From: Nitratireductor kimnyeongensis
GTDB taxonomy: Bacteria; Pseudomonadota; Alphaproteobacteria; Rhizobiales; Rhizobiaceae
Length of the DNA stretch: 64,000 nucleotides
Direction: 5' to 3'
Assembly (NCBI RefSeq): GCF_019891395.1
Contig: NZ_CP078143.1
Coordinates: 1,650,001 to 1,714,000, forward strand
Below the pieces are notes generated by a model. That model saw only the letters and a program-made list of their open reading frames with translations, was not told the origin of the DNA and made no database searches. Positions 38,866-46,652 of this stretch are shown piece after piece; within the stretch, counting starts at the first letter, position 1; each line of letters starts with the position of its first letter. Made by a program: the position numbers and the translations under genes.

Positions 38866-39812
38866 CCCGCAAGCGCCTGTTCCTGCTTCACGCGCTCTCG
38901 CAACGCCGTGGAAACATCAGGGTATTTCTGACCAATTTCATTATAAGTGACACATGCAACATCGCGCTGGTTCATCGCAGCCAGCGAGATGCCCAGCTTG
39001 AGAAGCATGTCAGGTGCCTTGTCGGCATTAGGGTATTCCCGGCTAGCGCGCAGAAAGATTTCCGCTGCATCGCGATAGCGGTCCTGCCCAAGAAGCGATT
39101 CCCCAAGCCAGAAATGCGCGTCGGATGTGCGGGCATCGCCGGGAAAGCGATCAATATGCTGACGGAAGCCAGCTTCCGCCGTCTTGTAATCGCCCGCAAG
39201 GATGAATTCGTAAGAGTTCCTGTAGAGCTCTTCCGGGTCGTCGGCGGAGGGGAGCGAAGCAATCTGCTCCCCCTGCCCGATCGGACCGATCTCACCCGAA
39301 CGGGTGAGATCGATGGGTTCGCCGACTTCGCCTCCGACAATATTGCCATTCGCATCGAAACGAACACTGCCAAGCGAACGTGGTGGTTCGCCCACTGTCG
39401 GCGCGTCCCGAGACGCGCTTTGAGATTCACTGCTCAGATTATCCGCCGGACTGCCCGGAGGCGGCAAACGCTCGGTACGCTGATCGGAAAGCCCCCCTGT
39501 GGGTGCTCCTCCCGATCCACCGTTCTTTTCCAACTCCTGAAAGCGGAATTCATTGTCTTCCTGCATTCGTCGCAATTGATCCTGCATCTGCAAAATCTGG
39601 AAATTCAACTCTTCCACACGCCCGTTAAGCGCGCGGACCTGCTCCTCCAGACCGCTGACCCGTGGATCACCTGCCTGGGCAAGAACAACGTGACCGCTGT
39701 TCATTTTGGCAAAACCGGTTGATGGCGCTGCCGCGGGACCCAGCGCAAAAGCATGCCCCGCCATGAGAAAAGGCAACGCCAGAACGCCGCCGAGAATTGT
39801 TCGCAAAAACAT
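38859..39812 (-). CDS. cpoB: Cell division coordinator CpoB (Tol-Pal system protein YbgF)
   Basis: The 317-residue periplasmic protein has a signal peptide (ending near GHAFA-LG), a trimerising coiled coil at about 48-92 (VSGLEEQVRALNGRVEELNFQILQMQDQLRRMQED), a disordered Ser/Gly/Pro linker, and a C-terminal TPR region (about 195-317; ELYRNSYEFILAGDYKTAEAGFRQHIDRFP, AHFWLGESLLGQDRYRDAAEIFL). CpoB coordinates outer-membrane constriction with peptidoglycan synthesis. Normally tolQRAB-pal lie directly upstream; here the upstream neighbour is an opposite-strand metallopeptidase, so the Tol-Pal genes are elsewhere. Confidence 0.92.
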   Translation of the reverse strand: MFLRTILGGVLALPFLMAGHAFALGPAAAPSTGFAKMNSGHVVLAQAGDPRVSGLEEQVRALNGRVEELNFQILQMQDQLRRMQEDNEFRFQELEKNGGSGGAPTGGLSDQRTERLPPPGSPADNLSSESQSASRDAPTVGEPPRSLGSVRFDANGNIVGGEVGEPIDLTRSGEIGPIGQGEQIASLPSADDPEELYRNSYEFILAGDYKTAEAGFRQHIDRFPGDARTSDAHFWLGESLLGQDRYRDAAEIFLRASREYPNADKAPDMLLKLGISLAAMNQRDVACVTYNEIGQKYPDVSTALRERVKQEQALAGC

Positions 39813-39988
39813 TCCACTCTCGCTTTCGCATTAGACAACAGGGCTATTCTTCGCCCTATTTGCTCTTTATCAGGGCGCGAGACTTCGGCCAAATTTTGAA
39901 TTTGGGCGTCTGACGCCGGGCATCAAGGCGAATTTCCCTCTCGAAACCGGTCACGTAAACCGCTATATGGCGCCTCAAAGGACTAGCA

Positions 39989-40411
39989 ATGGCACGCATC
40001 TATCAGACACGGGCCTGGGAAAACCAGCTTTCGCCTTCGCTTCAGGAGATGGAGCTTTTAGCGCTCGAGGCCTATGCGAATTTTCCCGAGGAGTTTCGTC
40101 AGCTAACCGGCGAGATCATCGTTCAAGTGGCAGAGTTTCCTACTGAGGAGATCATGGACGATCTCGCTTTGGAGACACCATTCGACTTGCTCGGTCTCTT
40201 TGAAGGTCGCGGCATCGCTGAACGCTGGAACCCTGCAACCGGCGAAGGCCCCAACCGCATCACGCTTTATCGCCGTGCGATACTCGACTATTGGGCCGAG
40301 AATGAGGAGTCGTTGGGTGACATCATCAACCACGTTCTCATTCATGAAGTCGGCCATCATTTTGGCCTGACGGATGATGATATGGCGCGGATCGAAGAGA
40401 CCGTGGCCTGA
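39989..40411 (+). CDS. Metallopeptidase family protein (zincin-like, PF06262 type)
   Basis: A 140-residue protein with the minimal zinc-protease motif HEVGHHFGLTDDD near the C-terminus (about 122-134), and AYANFPEEFRQL and FDLLGLFEGRGIAER, which are typical of this small zincin-like family. Physiological substrate is unknown. It runs away from cpoB and converges on the DUF1737 gene with a two-base gap between stop codons. No signal peptide is visible. Confidence 0.85.
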   Translation: MARIYQTRAWENQLSPSLQEMELLALEAYANFPEEFRQLTGEIIVQVAEFPTEEIMDDLALETPFDLLGLFEGRGIAERWNPATGEGPNRITLYRRAILDYWAENEESLGDIINHVLIHEVGHHFGLTDDDMARIEETVA

Positions 40412-40413
40412 CT

Positions 40414-40620
40414 TCAGTACTCCCCGAGCTTCATCTCCGGTGTGTACTCCAGCCCTTCGACCTCCTTGTAAACCGCCTGCCCGCACCGCATGGATTTGGT
40501 CTCGTCATCATAAGCATAGCTGGGCGAGCCATGCAGCAGCCAGCCCTTGTTGAGCGCAGCCGTAACCTTGTGACAGAAACCGGCATCATCCGGGCCGGTC
40601 AAAAACCGATAGAGCCTCAT
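40414..40620 (-). CDS. DUF1737 domain-containing small protein
   Basis: A 68-residue protein of the DUF1737 family (MRLYRFLTGPDDAGFCHKVTAALNKGWLLHGSPSYAYD is the family core). Its function is unknown; the family resembles small DUF4177-like sheets. It starts inside the last codons of the upstream lyase gene (40617), so it is cotranscribed and translationally coupled with it. Confidence 0.8.
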   Translation of the reverse strand: MRLYRFLTGPDDAGFCHKVTAALNKGWLLHGSPSYAYDDETKSMRCGQAVYKEVEGLEYTPEMKLGEY

Positions 40621-41522
40621 CGGTCCGTCTCCCCACTTTCTTTCAACCTGATGGTGCCTGCGCGTTCCAGCAGTGTCTGTGCCATTTCCAGATGCAGGCG
40701 TTCCACCATGCGCCCGTTTAGGGAGATCACGCCGCGTCCGGTGTTTTCAGGGTCTGCAAATGCAGCCACGATGGCTTCGGCCTCAGCAATAGCTTCAGGC
40801 GAGGGCGCAAAAACCGCGTTGGCCTTAGCGATCTGTGCCGGGTGAATAAGCGTCTTGCCATCGAAACCCATGGAACGGGCTTCAGTGCAACTACTCTCGA
40901 ATGCATCGAGATCGCGAAAGTCGTTGGACACGCCATCGAGCACCGAAATGCCTCCGGCGCGTGCAGCCATGACGATTTGAAACAGAAACGGCGCCAGATA
41001 GCGCCGGTCTTCGGTCAGGGCGATCCCGGTTTCCTTGGCGAGGTCATTCGTCCCGGCAACGAGACAGGAGAGTCGGGCTGCCGGATCGCGCCCCAGTTGC
41101 GCTATTGGTCCCAGATTGAGCACGGCGCGCGGCGTCTCGATCATGGCCCAGAGTTTCAGGTTGCGTGGGGCATCGGTTTCATCGAGGGCGGCGTCCGCGT
41201 CGAGAACGTCGCGCGGACCGCTCACCTTCGGCAAGAGGATGGCGTCTGGCTTCACGGCGCGAGCGGCAAGAAAATCCTCGGTTCCCCAGATTGTGTCCAG
41301 CGCATTGATGCGTACGACGATTTCGCAGTGCGGGCGGTCTCCGCCATTGAGGAAATCGCGCAAGCGCTCGCGGGCATCGAGTTTTTCTTCCGGACCGACT
41401 GCATCTTCCAGGTCGTAGATCACGGCATCACAAGCAAGCGTTGCGCTTTTTGCCAGCGCTTTTTCATTGCTGGCTGGCACGTAAAGGACCGAACGGCGAA
41501 GCTGTGCTGATTGATGCTGCAT
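40617..41522 (-). CDS. CitE/HpcH-like CoA ester lyase
   Basis: From ATG at 41522 the protein is 301 residues with the citrate-lyase-beta/malyl-CoA lyase fold: RRSVLYVPASNEKAL, VIYDLEDAVGPEEK, VRINALDTIWGTED, the catalytic-region Glu in WAMIETPRAVLN, GTNDLAKETG and GFDGKTLIHPAQI. Such enzymes cleave malyl-CoA, citramalyl-CoA or act as thioesterases on malyl-CoA. There are no citrate lyase alpha/gamma genes nearby, so a stand-alone CoA lyase is likelier. A longer reading to 41711 runs across the divergent leuD promoter region and is not favoured. Confidence 0.82.
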   Translation of the reverse strand: MQHQSAQLRRSVLYVPASNEKALAKSATLACDAVIYDLEDAVGPEEKLDARERLRDFLNGGDRPHCEIVVRINALDTIWGTEDFLAARAVKPDAILLPKVSGPRDVLDADAALDETDAPRNLKLWAMIETPRAVLNLGPIAQLGRDPAARLSCLVAGTNDLAKETGIALTEDRRYLAPFLFQIVMAARAGGISVLDGVSNDFRDLDAFESSCTEARSMGFDGKTLIHPAQIAKANAVFAPSPEAIAEAEAIVAAFADPENTGRGVISLNGRMVERLHLEMAQTLLERAGTIRLKESGETDR

Positions 41523-41637
41523 GTCCGTTTCATGGCCCAGCCGCGCTTTCGGCGCAAGAGAGCTTTGCTTTGCAGGGTGGGCTTGTGTATGGAGAGGCGG
41601 CAGATAATATGGCCGCGCAGATAACGGACCAGGATTC

Positions 41638-42243
41638 ATGGACAAGTTTACCAAGCTGACGGGCGTCGCCGCGCCCATGCCGATCGTCAATGTCGACACC
41701 GACATGATCATCCCGAAGGATTATCTCAAGACGATCAAGCGCACCGGCCTCGGCGCCGGGCTTTTCGCCGAAATGCGTTTCAACGAGGATGGCTCCGAGA
41801 ACCCGGACTTCGTGCTCAACAAGCCAGCGTATCGCAATGCCAACATTCTCGTCGCTGGCGACAATTTCGGCTGCGGTTCGAGCCGTGAGCATGCCCCCTG
41901 GGCTCTCCTCGATTTCGGCATTCGCTGCGTCATTTCCACCAGCTTCGCCGACATCTTCTACAACAACTGCTTCAAGAACGGCATTCTGCCCATCAAGGTC
42001 AGCCAGGAAGAGCTGGACATGCTGATGGACGATGCACAGCGCGGCTCCAACGCGACGCTGACGGTTGACCTGGAAGAGCAGGAAATCCGCGGCCCGGATG
42101 GCGGCGTCGTGAAGTTCGAGATCGACGCCTTCAAGCGGCACTGCCTCCTGAACGGCCTTGATGACATCGGCCTCACCATGGAGAAGGCACCGGCCATCCA
42201 AACCTTCGAAAACAAGTACACGGAAAGCCATCCATGGGCGTAA
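41638..42243 (+). CDS. leuD: 3-isopropylmalate dehydratase small subunit
   Basis: The 201-residue swivel subunit begins [28 protein letters not shown] and has [19 protein letters not shown], the invariant small-subunit motif. With LeuC (not in this window) it isomerises 2-isopropylmalate to 3-isopropylmalate in leucine synthesis. Its stop overlaps the start of a Rid-family gene, and leuB follows. It is divergent from the CitE-like lyase gene. Confidence 0.95.
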   Translation: MDKFTKLTGVAAPMPIVNVDTDMIIPKDYLKTIKRTGLGAGLFAEMRFNEDGSENPDFVLNKPAYRNANILVAGDNFGCGSSREHAPWALLDFGIRCVISTSFADIFYNNCFKNGILPIKVSQEELDMLMDDAQRGSNATLTVDLEEQEIRGPDGGVVKFEIDAFKRHCLLNGLDDIGLTMEKAPAIQTFENKYTESHPWA

Positions 42244-42656
42244 GCCGGGATGATAGAGGCGGCCAGCGCCGCCTCATCTCCACCGGGTCTCCCTTCGAGA
42301 AGACCGCAGGCTACAGCCGCGCGGTCGTAGATGGAGATTGGTGCTTCGTTTCCGGCACCACGGGCTATGACTATGAAACCATGGCCATACCCGAGAGCGT
42401 GGAAGAGCAGACACGCAACTGCCTTTCCACCATTCGCGCAGCGCTGACCGAGGGCGGCTTCGAGTTCGCCGACGTGGTGCGCGCCCATTATTACGTGACC
42501 GACCGCGCCTTTGTGTCCCGTGTCTTTCCCATCCTTGGCGAAGCTTTCGGTGATATCCGGCCTGCCGCCACGATGGTCGTCTGTGAGCTTAACGAGCCGG
42601 AGATGAAGATCGAAATCGAGGTGACGGCGCTCAAGCGCAACCGTACCGCTTCGTAA
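42234..42656 (+). CDS. Rid family protein between leuD and leuB
   Basis: A 140-residue Rid protein ([48 protein letters not shown]). As in the other Rid gene in the window, the arginine required for enamine/imine deamination in RidA is absent: the aligned stretch reads [12 protein letters not shown]. It overlaps leuD by ten bases and precedes leuB by 72, so it is carried in the leucine operon; classical RidA protects leucine and isoleucine synthesis from aminoacrylate, but that role is uncertain without Arg. Confidence 0.82.
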   Translation: MGVSRDDRGGQRRLISTGSPFEKTAGYSRAVVDGDWCFVSGTTGYDYETMAIPESVEEQTRNCLSTIRAALTEGGFEFADVVRAHYYVTDRAFVSRVFPILGEAFGDIRPAATMVVCELNEPEMKIEIEVTALKRNRTAS

Positions 42657-42728
42657 CGCACCAGCCTTGCGCATTCCGTCGCGGCGGATTAGCAAGTCCC
42701 TCGAATTCCCAAGTTCGAGAGGCTCTTC

Positions 42729-43838
42729 ATGGCAACGCGCAAACTCCTTCTTCTCCCCGGCGACGGCATCGGCCCCGAGGCAATGGCCGAGGTCAAGAAA
42801 CTCATCGAAATGATGAACGCCGATTTTAACGCCGGGTTCGAGACCGAAGAGGGCCTCGTGGGCGGCTGCGCCTATGACGCGCATGGCCAGTCGATCTCCG
42901 ATGCCGACATGGACAAGGCCATGGCGGCGGATGCCGTACTGTTCGGCGCGGTCGGTGGGCCTAAATGGGATGGCGTGCCTTACGAGGTTCGGCCCGAAGC
43001 CGGACTCCTGCGCCTGCGCAAGGAGATGGAACTGTTTGCCAATCTGCGTCCGGCCATCTGCTATCCGGCGCTTGCGGCCTCCTCTTCTCTCAAGCCGGAA
43101 GTGGTGGAAGGGCTCGACATTCTGATCCTGCGCGAGCTGACGGGCGGCGTCTATTTCGGCGAGCCCAAGGAGATCACCGACCTCGGCAATGGTCAGAAGC
43201 GCGGCATCGACACTCAGGTCTACGACACCTACGAGATTGAGCGCATTGCCGGCGTGGCCTTCGAGTTGGCCCGCACCCGGAGCAACAAGGTTTGCTCCAT
43301 GGAAAAGCACAATGTCATGAAGTCGGGCGTTCTCTGGAAAGAGGTCGTCGCCAATACGCACAAGGCAAAATATTCCGACGTCGAGCTGACGCATATGCTG
43401 GCCGATGCGGGCGGCATGCAGCTCGTGCGCTGGCCCAAGCAGTTCGACGTCATCGTCACCGACAATCTGTTCGGCGACATGCTGTCCGACGTTGCCGCCA
43501 TGCTCACCGGTTCGCTGGGCATGCTACCCTCGGCCTCGCTTGGTGCTCCGGACGAGAAGACCGGCAGCCGCAAAGCGCTCTACGAGCCCGTGCATGGGTC
43601 CGCACCGGACATTGCCGGCAAAGGGATCGCCAACCCGATTGCCATGATCGCCTCCTTCGCCATGTGCCTGCGTTACTCGTTCAACATGGTCGAGGAAGCG
43701 GATCGGCTGGAGAAAGCCATCGCTTCTGTTCTGGACGACGGCCTGCGCACGAAGGATCTGATGTCCAAGGGCATGACCGAAGTCGGAACCGCCGCCATGG
43801 GTGACGCGATCATCGCCAAGTACAAGGCGCTTGCCTGA
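42729..43838 (+). CDS. leuB: 3-isopropylmalate dehydrogenase
   Basis: The 369-residue enzyme begins [19 protein letters not shown] and has [47 protein letters not shown] substrate region ([12 protein letters not shown]), [10 protein letters not shown], and the NAD/Mg motif [22 protein letters not shown], then [14 protein letters not shown]. It decarboxylates 3-isopropylmalate to 2-oxoisocaproate in leucine synthesis. The start is preceded by GAGAGG, which lies at the edge of a short CTCGAA/TTCGAG hairpin. Confidence 0.96.
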   Translation: MATRKLLLLPGDGIGPEAMAEVKKLIEMMNADFNAGFETEEGLVGGCAYDAHGQSISDADMDKAMAADAVLFGAVGGPKWDGVPYEVRPEAGLLRLRKEMELFANLRPAICYPALAASSSLKPEVVEGLDILILRELTGGVYFGEPKEITDLGNGQKRGIDTQVYDTYEIERIAGVAFELARTRSNKVCSMEKHNVMKSGVLWKEVVANTHKAKYSDVELTHMLADAGGMQLVRWPKQFDVIVTDNLFGDMLSDVAAMLTGSLGMLPSASLGAPDEKTGSRKALYEPVHGSAPDIAGKGIANPIAMIASFAMCLRYSFNMVEEADRLEKAIASVLDDGLRTKDLMSKGMTEVGTAAMGDAIIAKYKALA

Positions 43839-43937
43839 GACTTCTTCGGGGCCGGTGATGCCGGTCCCATAGGCTATAACGTTGACTTGCGCCCGATTCA
43901 GCGTAAAACAACGCGCGGAAACGGAGACCCCTTTGCC

Positions 43938-44054
43938 ATGCGCGCGCACCATGAAGCGCCATCAGCACAAAGTTTTTTGAACGCAGCCGGGAACGGCAGC
44001 GTGGGTTTCCGCTTTACCAAAACGACAGCCAAAACGACGACCAAAACGGTCTGA
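43938..44054 (+). CDS. Putative Thr/Lys-rich leader peptide upstream of asd
   Basis: A 38-codon frame from ATG at 43938 to TGA at 44052-44054 with GGAGA upstream. Its last 13 residues are FTKTTAKTTTKTV: seven Thr and three Lys. Asd, 108 bases downstream, supplies threonine and lysine (and methionine), so a ribosome-stalling attenuator like the thr leader is suggested. The Thr/Lys stretch is built from 12-bp tandem units (CCAAAACGACAG at 44017, CCAAAACGACGA at 44029, then CCAAAACGGT). An in-frame GTG at 44001 could give a shorter leader of about 17 codons. Against it: the following hairpin lacks a T run and resembles a dispersed repeat. Confidence 0.4.
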   Translation: MRAHHEAPSAQSFLNAAGNGSVGFRFTKTTAKTTTKTV

Positions 44055-44068
44055 CGCCTTGGCTGCTC

Positions 44069-44120
44069 GTTCTCTCCCCGGGCCCAGCCGGGGAGAAGGT
44101 GCCTGCCAGATGCAGGCCTT
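44069..44120. repeat. Partial RIME-like palindromes between leader ORF and asd
   Basis: TCTCCCCGG and CCGGGGAGA form a 9-bp stem (about 44071-44096), followed by GCCTGC/GCAGGC (44101-44117). The first palindrome and the GAGAAGGTGCC that follows match the internal palindromes of the RIME1-like element at 12.5 kb, but terminal repeats are missing. The hairpins may also serve as attenuator structures for asd. The rest of this 324-base intergenic region contains the leader ORF and nothing else I can identify. Confidence 0.6.
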
Positions 44121-44162
44121 CAAATCAAAGCCAAGCGGAGAGAGACAGGAGTAACAAACCAG

Positions 44163-45197
44163 ATGGGTTTCAAGATAGCTGTCGCCGGCGCCACGGGGAA
44201 TGTCGGCCGCGAAATGCTCAATATCCTCGAAGAGCGCGGCTTCCCGGCAGACGAGATCGTCCCGCTTGCTTCCCGACGTTCCGTCGGCACTGAGGTTTCC
44301 TACGGCGACAAGACGCTGAAGGTCAAAGCGCTCGAATCTCACGACTTTTCCGACACTGACATCTGCCTGATGTCGGCAGGCGGTTCGGTCTCCAAGGAGT
44401 ATTCGCCGAAGATCGGAAAGCAGGGCTGCGTCGTGATCGACAATTCGTCGGCCTGGCGTTACGATCAGGACGTGCCGCTGATCGTTCCAGAAGTAAACCC
44501 CGACGCGGTCGAGGGCTTCACCAAAAAGAACATCATCGCCAATCCGAACTGCTCCACCGCTCAGCTCGTGGTCGCGCTTAAGCCGCTGCATGACGCAGCG
44601 ACGATCAAGCGCGTGGTGGTGTCCACCTACCAGTCGGTTTCCGGCGCGGGCAAGGAAGGCATGGACGAATTGTTCGAGCAGACGCGCGCCGTTTTCGTCG
44701 CCGACCCGATCTCGACCAACAAGTTCACCAAGCGCATCGCGTTCAATTGCATTCCTCATATCGACGTCTTCATGGAGGACGGCTTTACGAAGGAAGAATG
44801 GAAGATGCTGGCCGAGACCAAGAAAATGCTCGACCCGAAGATCAAGCTCACGGCCACCTGCGTGCGCGTGCCGGTGTTCATCGGCCACGCGGAAGCGGTG
44901 AACCTCGAATTCGAAAAGCCAATCACGGCTGACGAAGCGCGCGAGATCCTGCGCGAGGCTCCCGGTTGCCAGGTGATAGACAAGCACGAGGATGGCGGCT
45001 ACGTCACGCCCTATGAGAGCGCCGGAGAGGACGCTACCTATATCAGCCGTCTGCGGGAAGACCCGACGGTCGACAATGGCTTGGCGCTTTGGGTTGTCTC
45101 CGACAATCTGCGCAAGGGCGCCGCTCTCAACACCGTGCAGATCGCCGAGCTTCTGGTCGCCAAGGGCCTGGTCCAGCCAAAGAAGGAAGCTGCCTGA
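44163..45197 (+). CDS. asd: Aspartate-semialdehyde dehydrogenase
   Basis: The 344-residue enzyme begins GFKIAVAGATGNVGREMLNIL (NADP site) and has the nucleophile region NPNCSTAQLVVALKPLHDAA with the catalytic Cys, VVVSTYQSVSGAG, and the His of VPVFIGHAEAVNLEF. It makes aspartate-4-semialdehyde, the branch point for lysine/diaminopimelate, threonine and methionine. It ends with a strong terminator at 45229-45258. It follows leuB by 324 bases including the leader ORF. Confidence 0.96.
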   Translation: MGFKIAVAGATGNVGREMLNILEERGFPADEIVPLASRRSVGTEVSYGDKTLKVKALESHDFSDTDICLMSAGGSVSKEYSPKIGKQGCVVIDNSSAWRYDQDVPLIVPEVNPDAVEGFTKKNIIANPNCSTAQLVVALKPLHDAATIKRVVVSTYQSVSGAGKEGMDELFEQTRAVFVADPISTNKFTKRIAFNCIPHIDVFMEDGFTKEEWKMLAETKKMLDPKIKLTATCVRVPVFIGHAEAVNLEFEKPITADEAREILREAPGCQVIDKHEDGGYVTPYESAGEDATYISRLREDPTVDNGLALWVVSDNLRKGAALNTVQIAELLVAKGLVQPKKEAA

Positions 45198-45228
45198 GAC
45201 AAGGCGGGTTCTTCGATTGAAGAATGAG

Positions 45229-45258
45229 AAAAGCGGGCCTTCGGGTCCGCTTTTTTCT
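45229..45258 (+). terminator. Rho-independent terminator of asd
   Basis: AAGCGGGCC (45232-45240), loop TTCG, GGTCCGCTT (45245-45253), then TTTTC. One G-T pair in an otherwise perfect stem. Confidence 0.9.
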
Positions 45259-45316
45259 TTTTGCGCCGTGTTTGTGTGTCGAGCCCCTCACCGATCACAA
45301 CAACACACCCCAAAAC

Positions 45317-45345
45317 AAAAAAGGCGGGCCTTTCGACCCGCCATT
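45317..45345 (-). terminator. Rho-independent terminator of rpsP
   Basis: AAGGCGGG ... CCCGCC stem (GGCGGG 45323-45328, CCCGCC 45337-45342); on the minus strand it is followed by TTTTTTG. It ends the ffh-rpsP operon. Confidence 0.85.
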
Positions 45346-45368
45346 TTCAATAGACATGCCTGCGAAGC

Positions 45369-45779
45369 TTATTCGCTTGCAGCGGCCTCTTCAGCCGGTG
45401 CCTCGGCGGCAGCGGCTTCAGCCTCGGCTGCCGCGGCCTTTGCATCTTCCTCGGCCTGCTTGGCAGCGTCGATGCGCTCCTGCGCCTTCTTGCCCGGCTT
45501 CGCCTTGTTGGGGTTGCTGCGCTCGGTGCGCTTGGCAATGCCAGCCTGGTCGAGGAAGCGCAGAACGCGGTCGGTCGGCAGGGCACCGTTTTCGAGCCAA
45601 TGCTTGATGCGCTCTTCGTTGAGAACAACGCGCTCACCATCCTTGGGGAGCATCGGGTTCCAGGAACCGACTTTCTCGATGAAGCGGCCGTCACGCGGGC
45701 TGCGCACATCGGCGATGACCACGTGGTAGTAAGGACGCTTCTTGGAGCCCGCACGGGCCAGACGAATTTTCAGTGCCAT
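45369..45779 (-). CDS. rpsP: 30S ribosomal protein S16
   Basis: The 136-residue protein begins with the S16 core [43 protein letters not shown]; residues 1-80 match S16, and the remaining 55 residues form an Ala/Glu/Lys-rich tail ([29 protein letters not shown]) common in Rhizobiales. It is last in the minus-strand set with ffh, chorismate mutase and a GNAT gene; rimM and trmD, which usually follow, are absent here because a terminator follows at once. Confidence 0.97.
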   Translation of the reverse strand: MALKIRLARAGSKKRPYYHVVIADVRSPRDGRFIEKVGSWNPMLPKDGERVVLNEERIKHWLENGALPTDRVLRFLDQAGIAKRTERSNPNKAKPGKKAQERIDAAKQAEEDAKAAAAEAEAAAAEAPAEEAAASE

Positions 45780-45804
45780 GGTTTCTTCCTTTCGATAATG
45801 GCTT

Positions 45805-46308
45805 TCAAGCCGGCAACACGTGCCGGAATCTCAGGCGCGGCTCTCCGCGCAGTTCAGTGGGAGACATGGGCTCGGCACCCAGCCTTTTTGCAACGGCCTG
45901 TGAGGCCACATTGTCCGGATGGACGAAACTCATAAGCGGCGGCAGTTTCAGGTCTTCGGCGGCCCATTGCTGGACACGGCGTGCCGCTTCCACCGCATAT
46001 CCCTTGCCCTCGAACCCTTCATAGAGGCTCCACGCCAGCTCCGGCTCATCGATCGCCGGCGGATGCCAAAGCCCGACAAAACCGGCGACCGCATCGCCAT
46101 CCTTTGGTTGAACGGCGAACGTGCCATAACCATTCAGCACCCATGACCCGACCATCGAGGAGAAGGCGCCCCATGCCTGAAACCCATCTTTGGGTCCACC
46201 GGTGTAGCGCGTACGCTCGGAATCCGCGCAAAAGGCTGCAAATGCGGGAAAATCTTCCCGTTTCCAACCGCGCAATATCAGGCGTTCGCTTTCAAGCACC
46301 GGCGTCAT
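45805..46308 (-). CDS. GNAT family acetyltransferase (RimJ/RimL-like)
   Basis: The 167-residue protein has the RimL-like GNAT layout: [22 protein letters not shown] at the N-terminus, AGFVGLWHP as the beta4 region, [27 protein letters not shown] including the acetyl-CoA-binding turn (EGKGYA), and [18 protein letters not shown] in the last motif. Possible N-terminal or small-molecule acetylation. It lies between chorismate mutase (two-base gap) and rpsP, so it is part of the ffh operon. Confidence 0.86.
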   Translation of the reverse strand: MTPVLESERLILRGWKREDFPAFAAFCADSERTRYTGGPKDGFQAWGAFSSMVGSWVLNGYGTFAVQPKDGDAVAGFVGLWHPPAIDEPELAWSLYEGFEGKGYAVEAARRVQQWAAEDLKLPPLMSFVHPDNVASQAVAKRLGAEPMSPTELRGEPRLRFRHVLPA

Positions 46309-46310
46309 GT

Positions 46311-46643
46311 TCAGGCCTTTTCACCGGTCTTTGCACCTGTGCCATGCTCTTCGGCAATCGCCTCGTGATGGCGGATCACCTCGCGGATGATGAAATTGAG
46401 AAATTTCTCCGCAAAATCCGGATCGAGATTGGCGTCATCGGCAAGACGACGCAGGCGCGCGATTTGACGCTCCTCACGCGCTGGGTCTGCCGGCGGCAGG
46501 TCATGGACGGCCTTGAGATGCCCGACGGCCTTGGTACAGCGAAAGCGCTCCGCCAGCATGTGCACGAGGGCGGCATCGATATTGTCGATGGAAGCGCGCA
46601 GCTCGAGAAGCTTTGCCTTGGCCTGATCCGTTTTGTCGCTCAT
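46311..46643 (-). CDS. Chorismate mutase, AroQ class
   Basis: A 110-residue all-helical AroQ-type mutase that turns chorismate to prephenate for Phe/Tyr synthesis. The N-terminal helix LLELRASIDNIDAALVHMLAERFRCTKAVGHLKA carries the conserved Arg, Asp and Lys pattern, and the C-terminal helix ends VIRHHEAIAEE. It lies between ffh and the GNAT gene in the minus-strand operon, a common Rhizobiales placement. Confidence 0.9.
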   Translation of the reverse strand: MSDKTDQAKAKLLELRASIDNIDAALVHMLAERFRCTKAVGHLKAVHDLPPADPAREERQIARLRRLADDANLDPDFAEKFLNFIIREVIRHHEAIAEEHGTGAKTGEKA

Positions 46644-46652
46644 GGGGTTCCC

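Noticed and set aside
40617..41711. Long reading of the CitE-like gene from 41711
   Set aside because: The extra 63 residues have no homology to the family and would cover the divergent leuD promoter and start; the ATG at 41522 gives the normal N-terminus RRSVLYVPASN.
44017..44050. 12-bp tandem units CCAAAACGACNN considered as a regulatory iteron array
   Set aside because: Only two full units and one partial unit are present and they fall inside the leader ORF, so I treated them as the source of its Thr/Lys codons.
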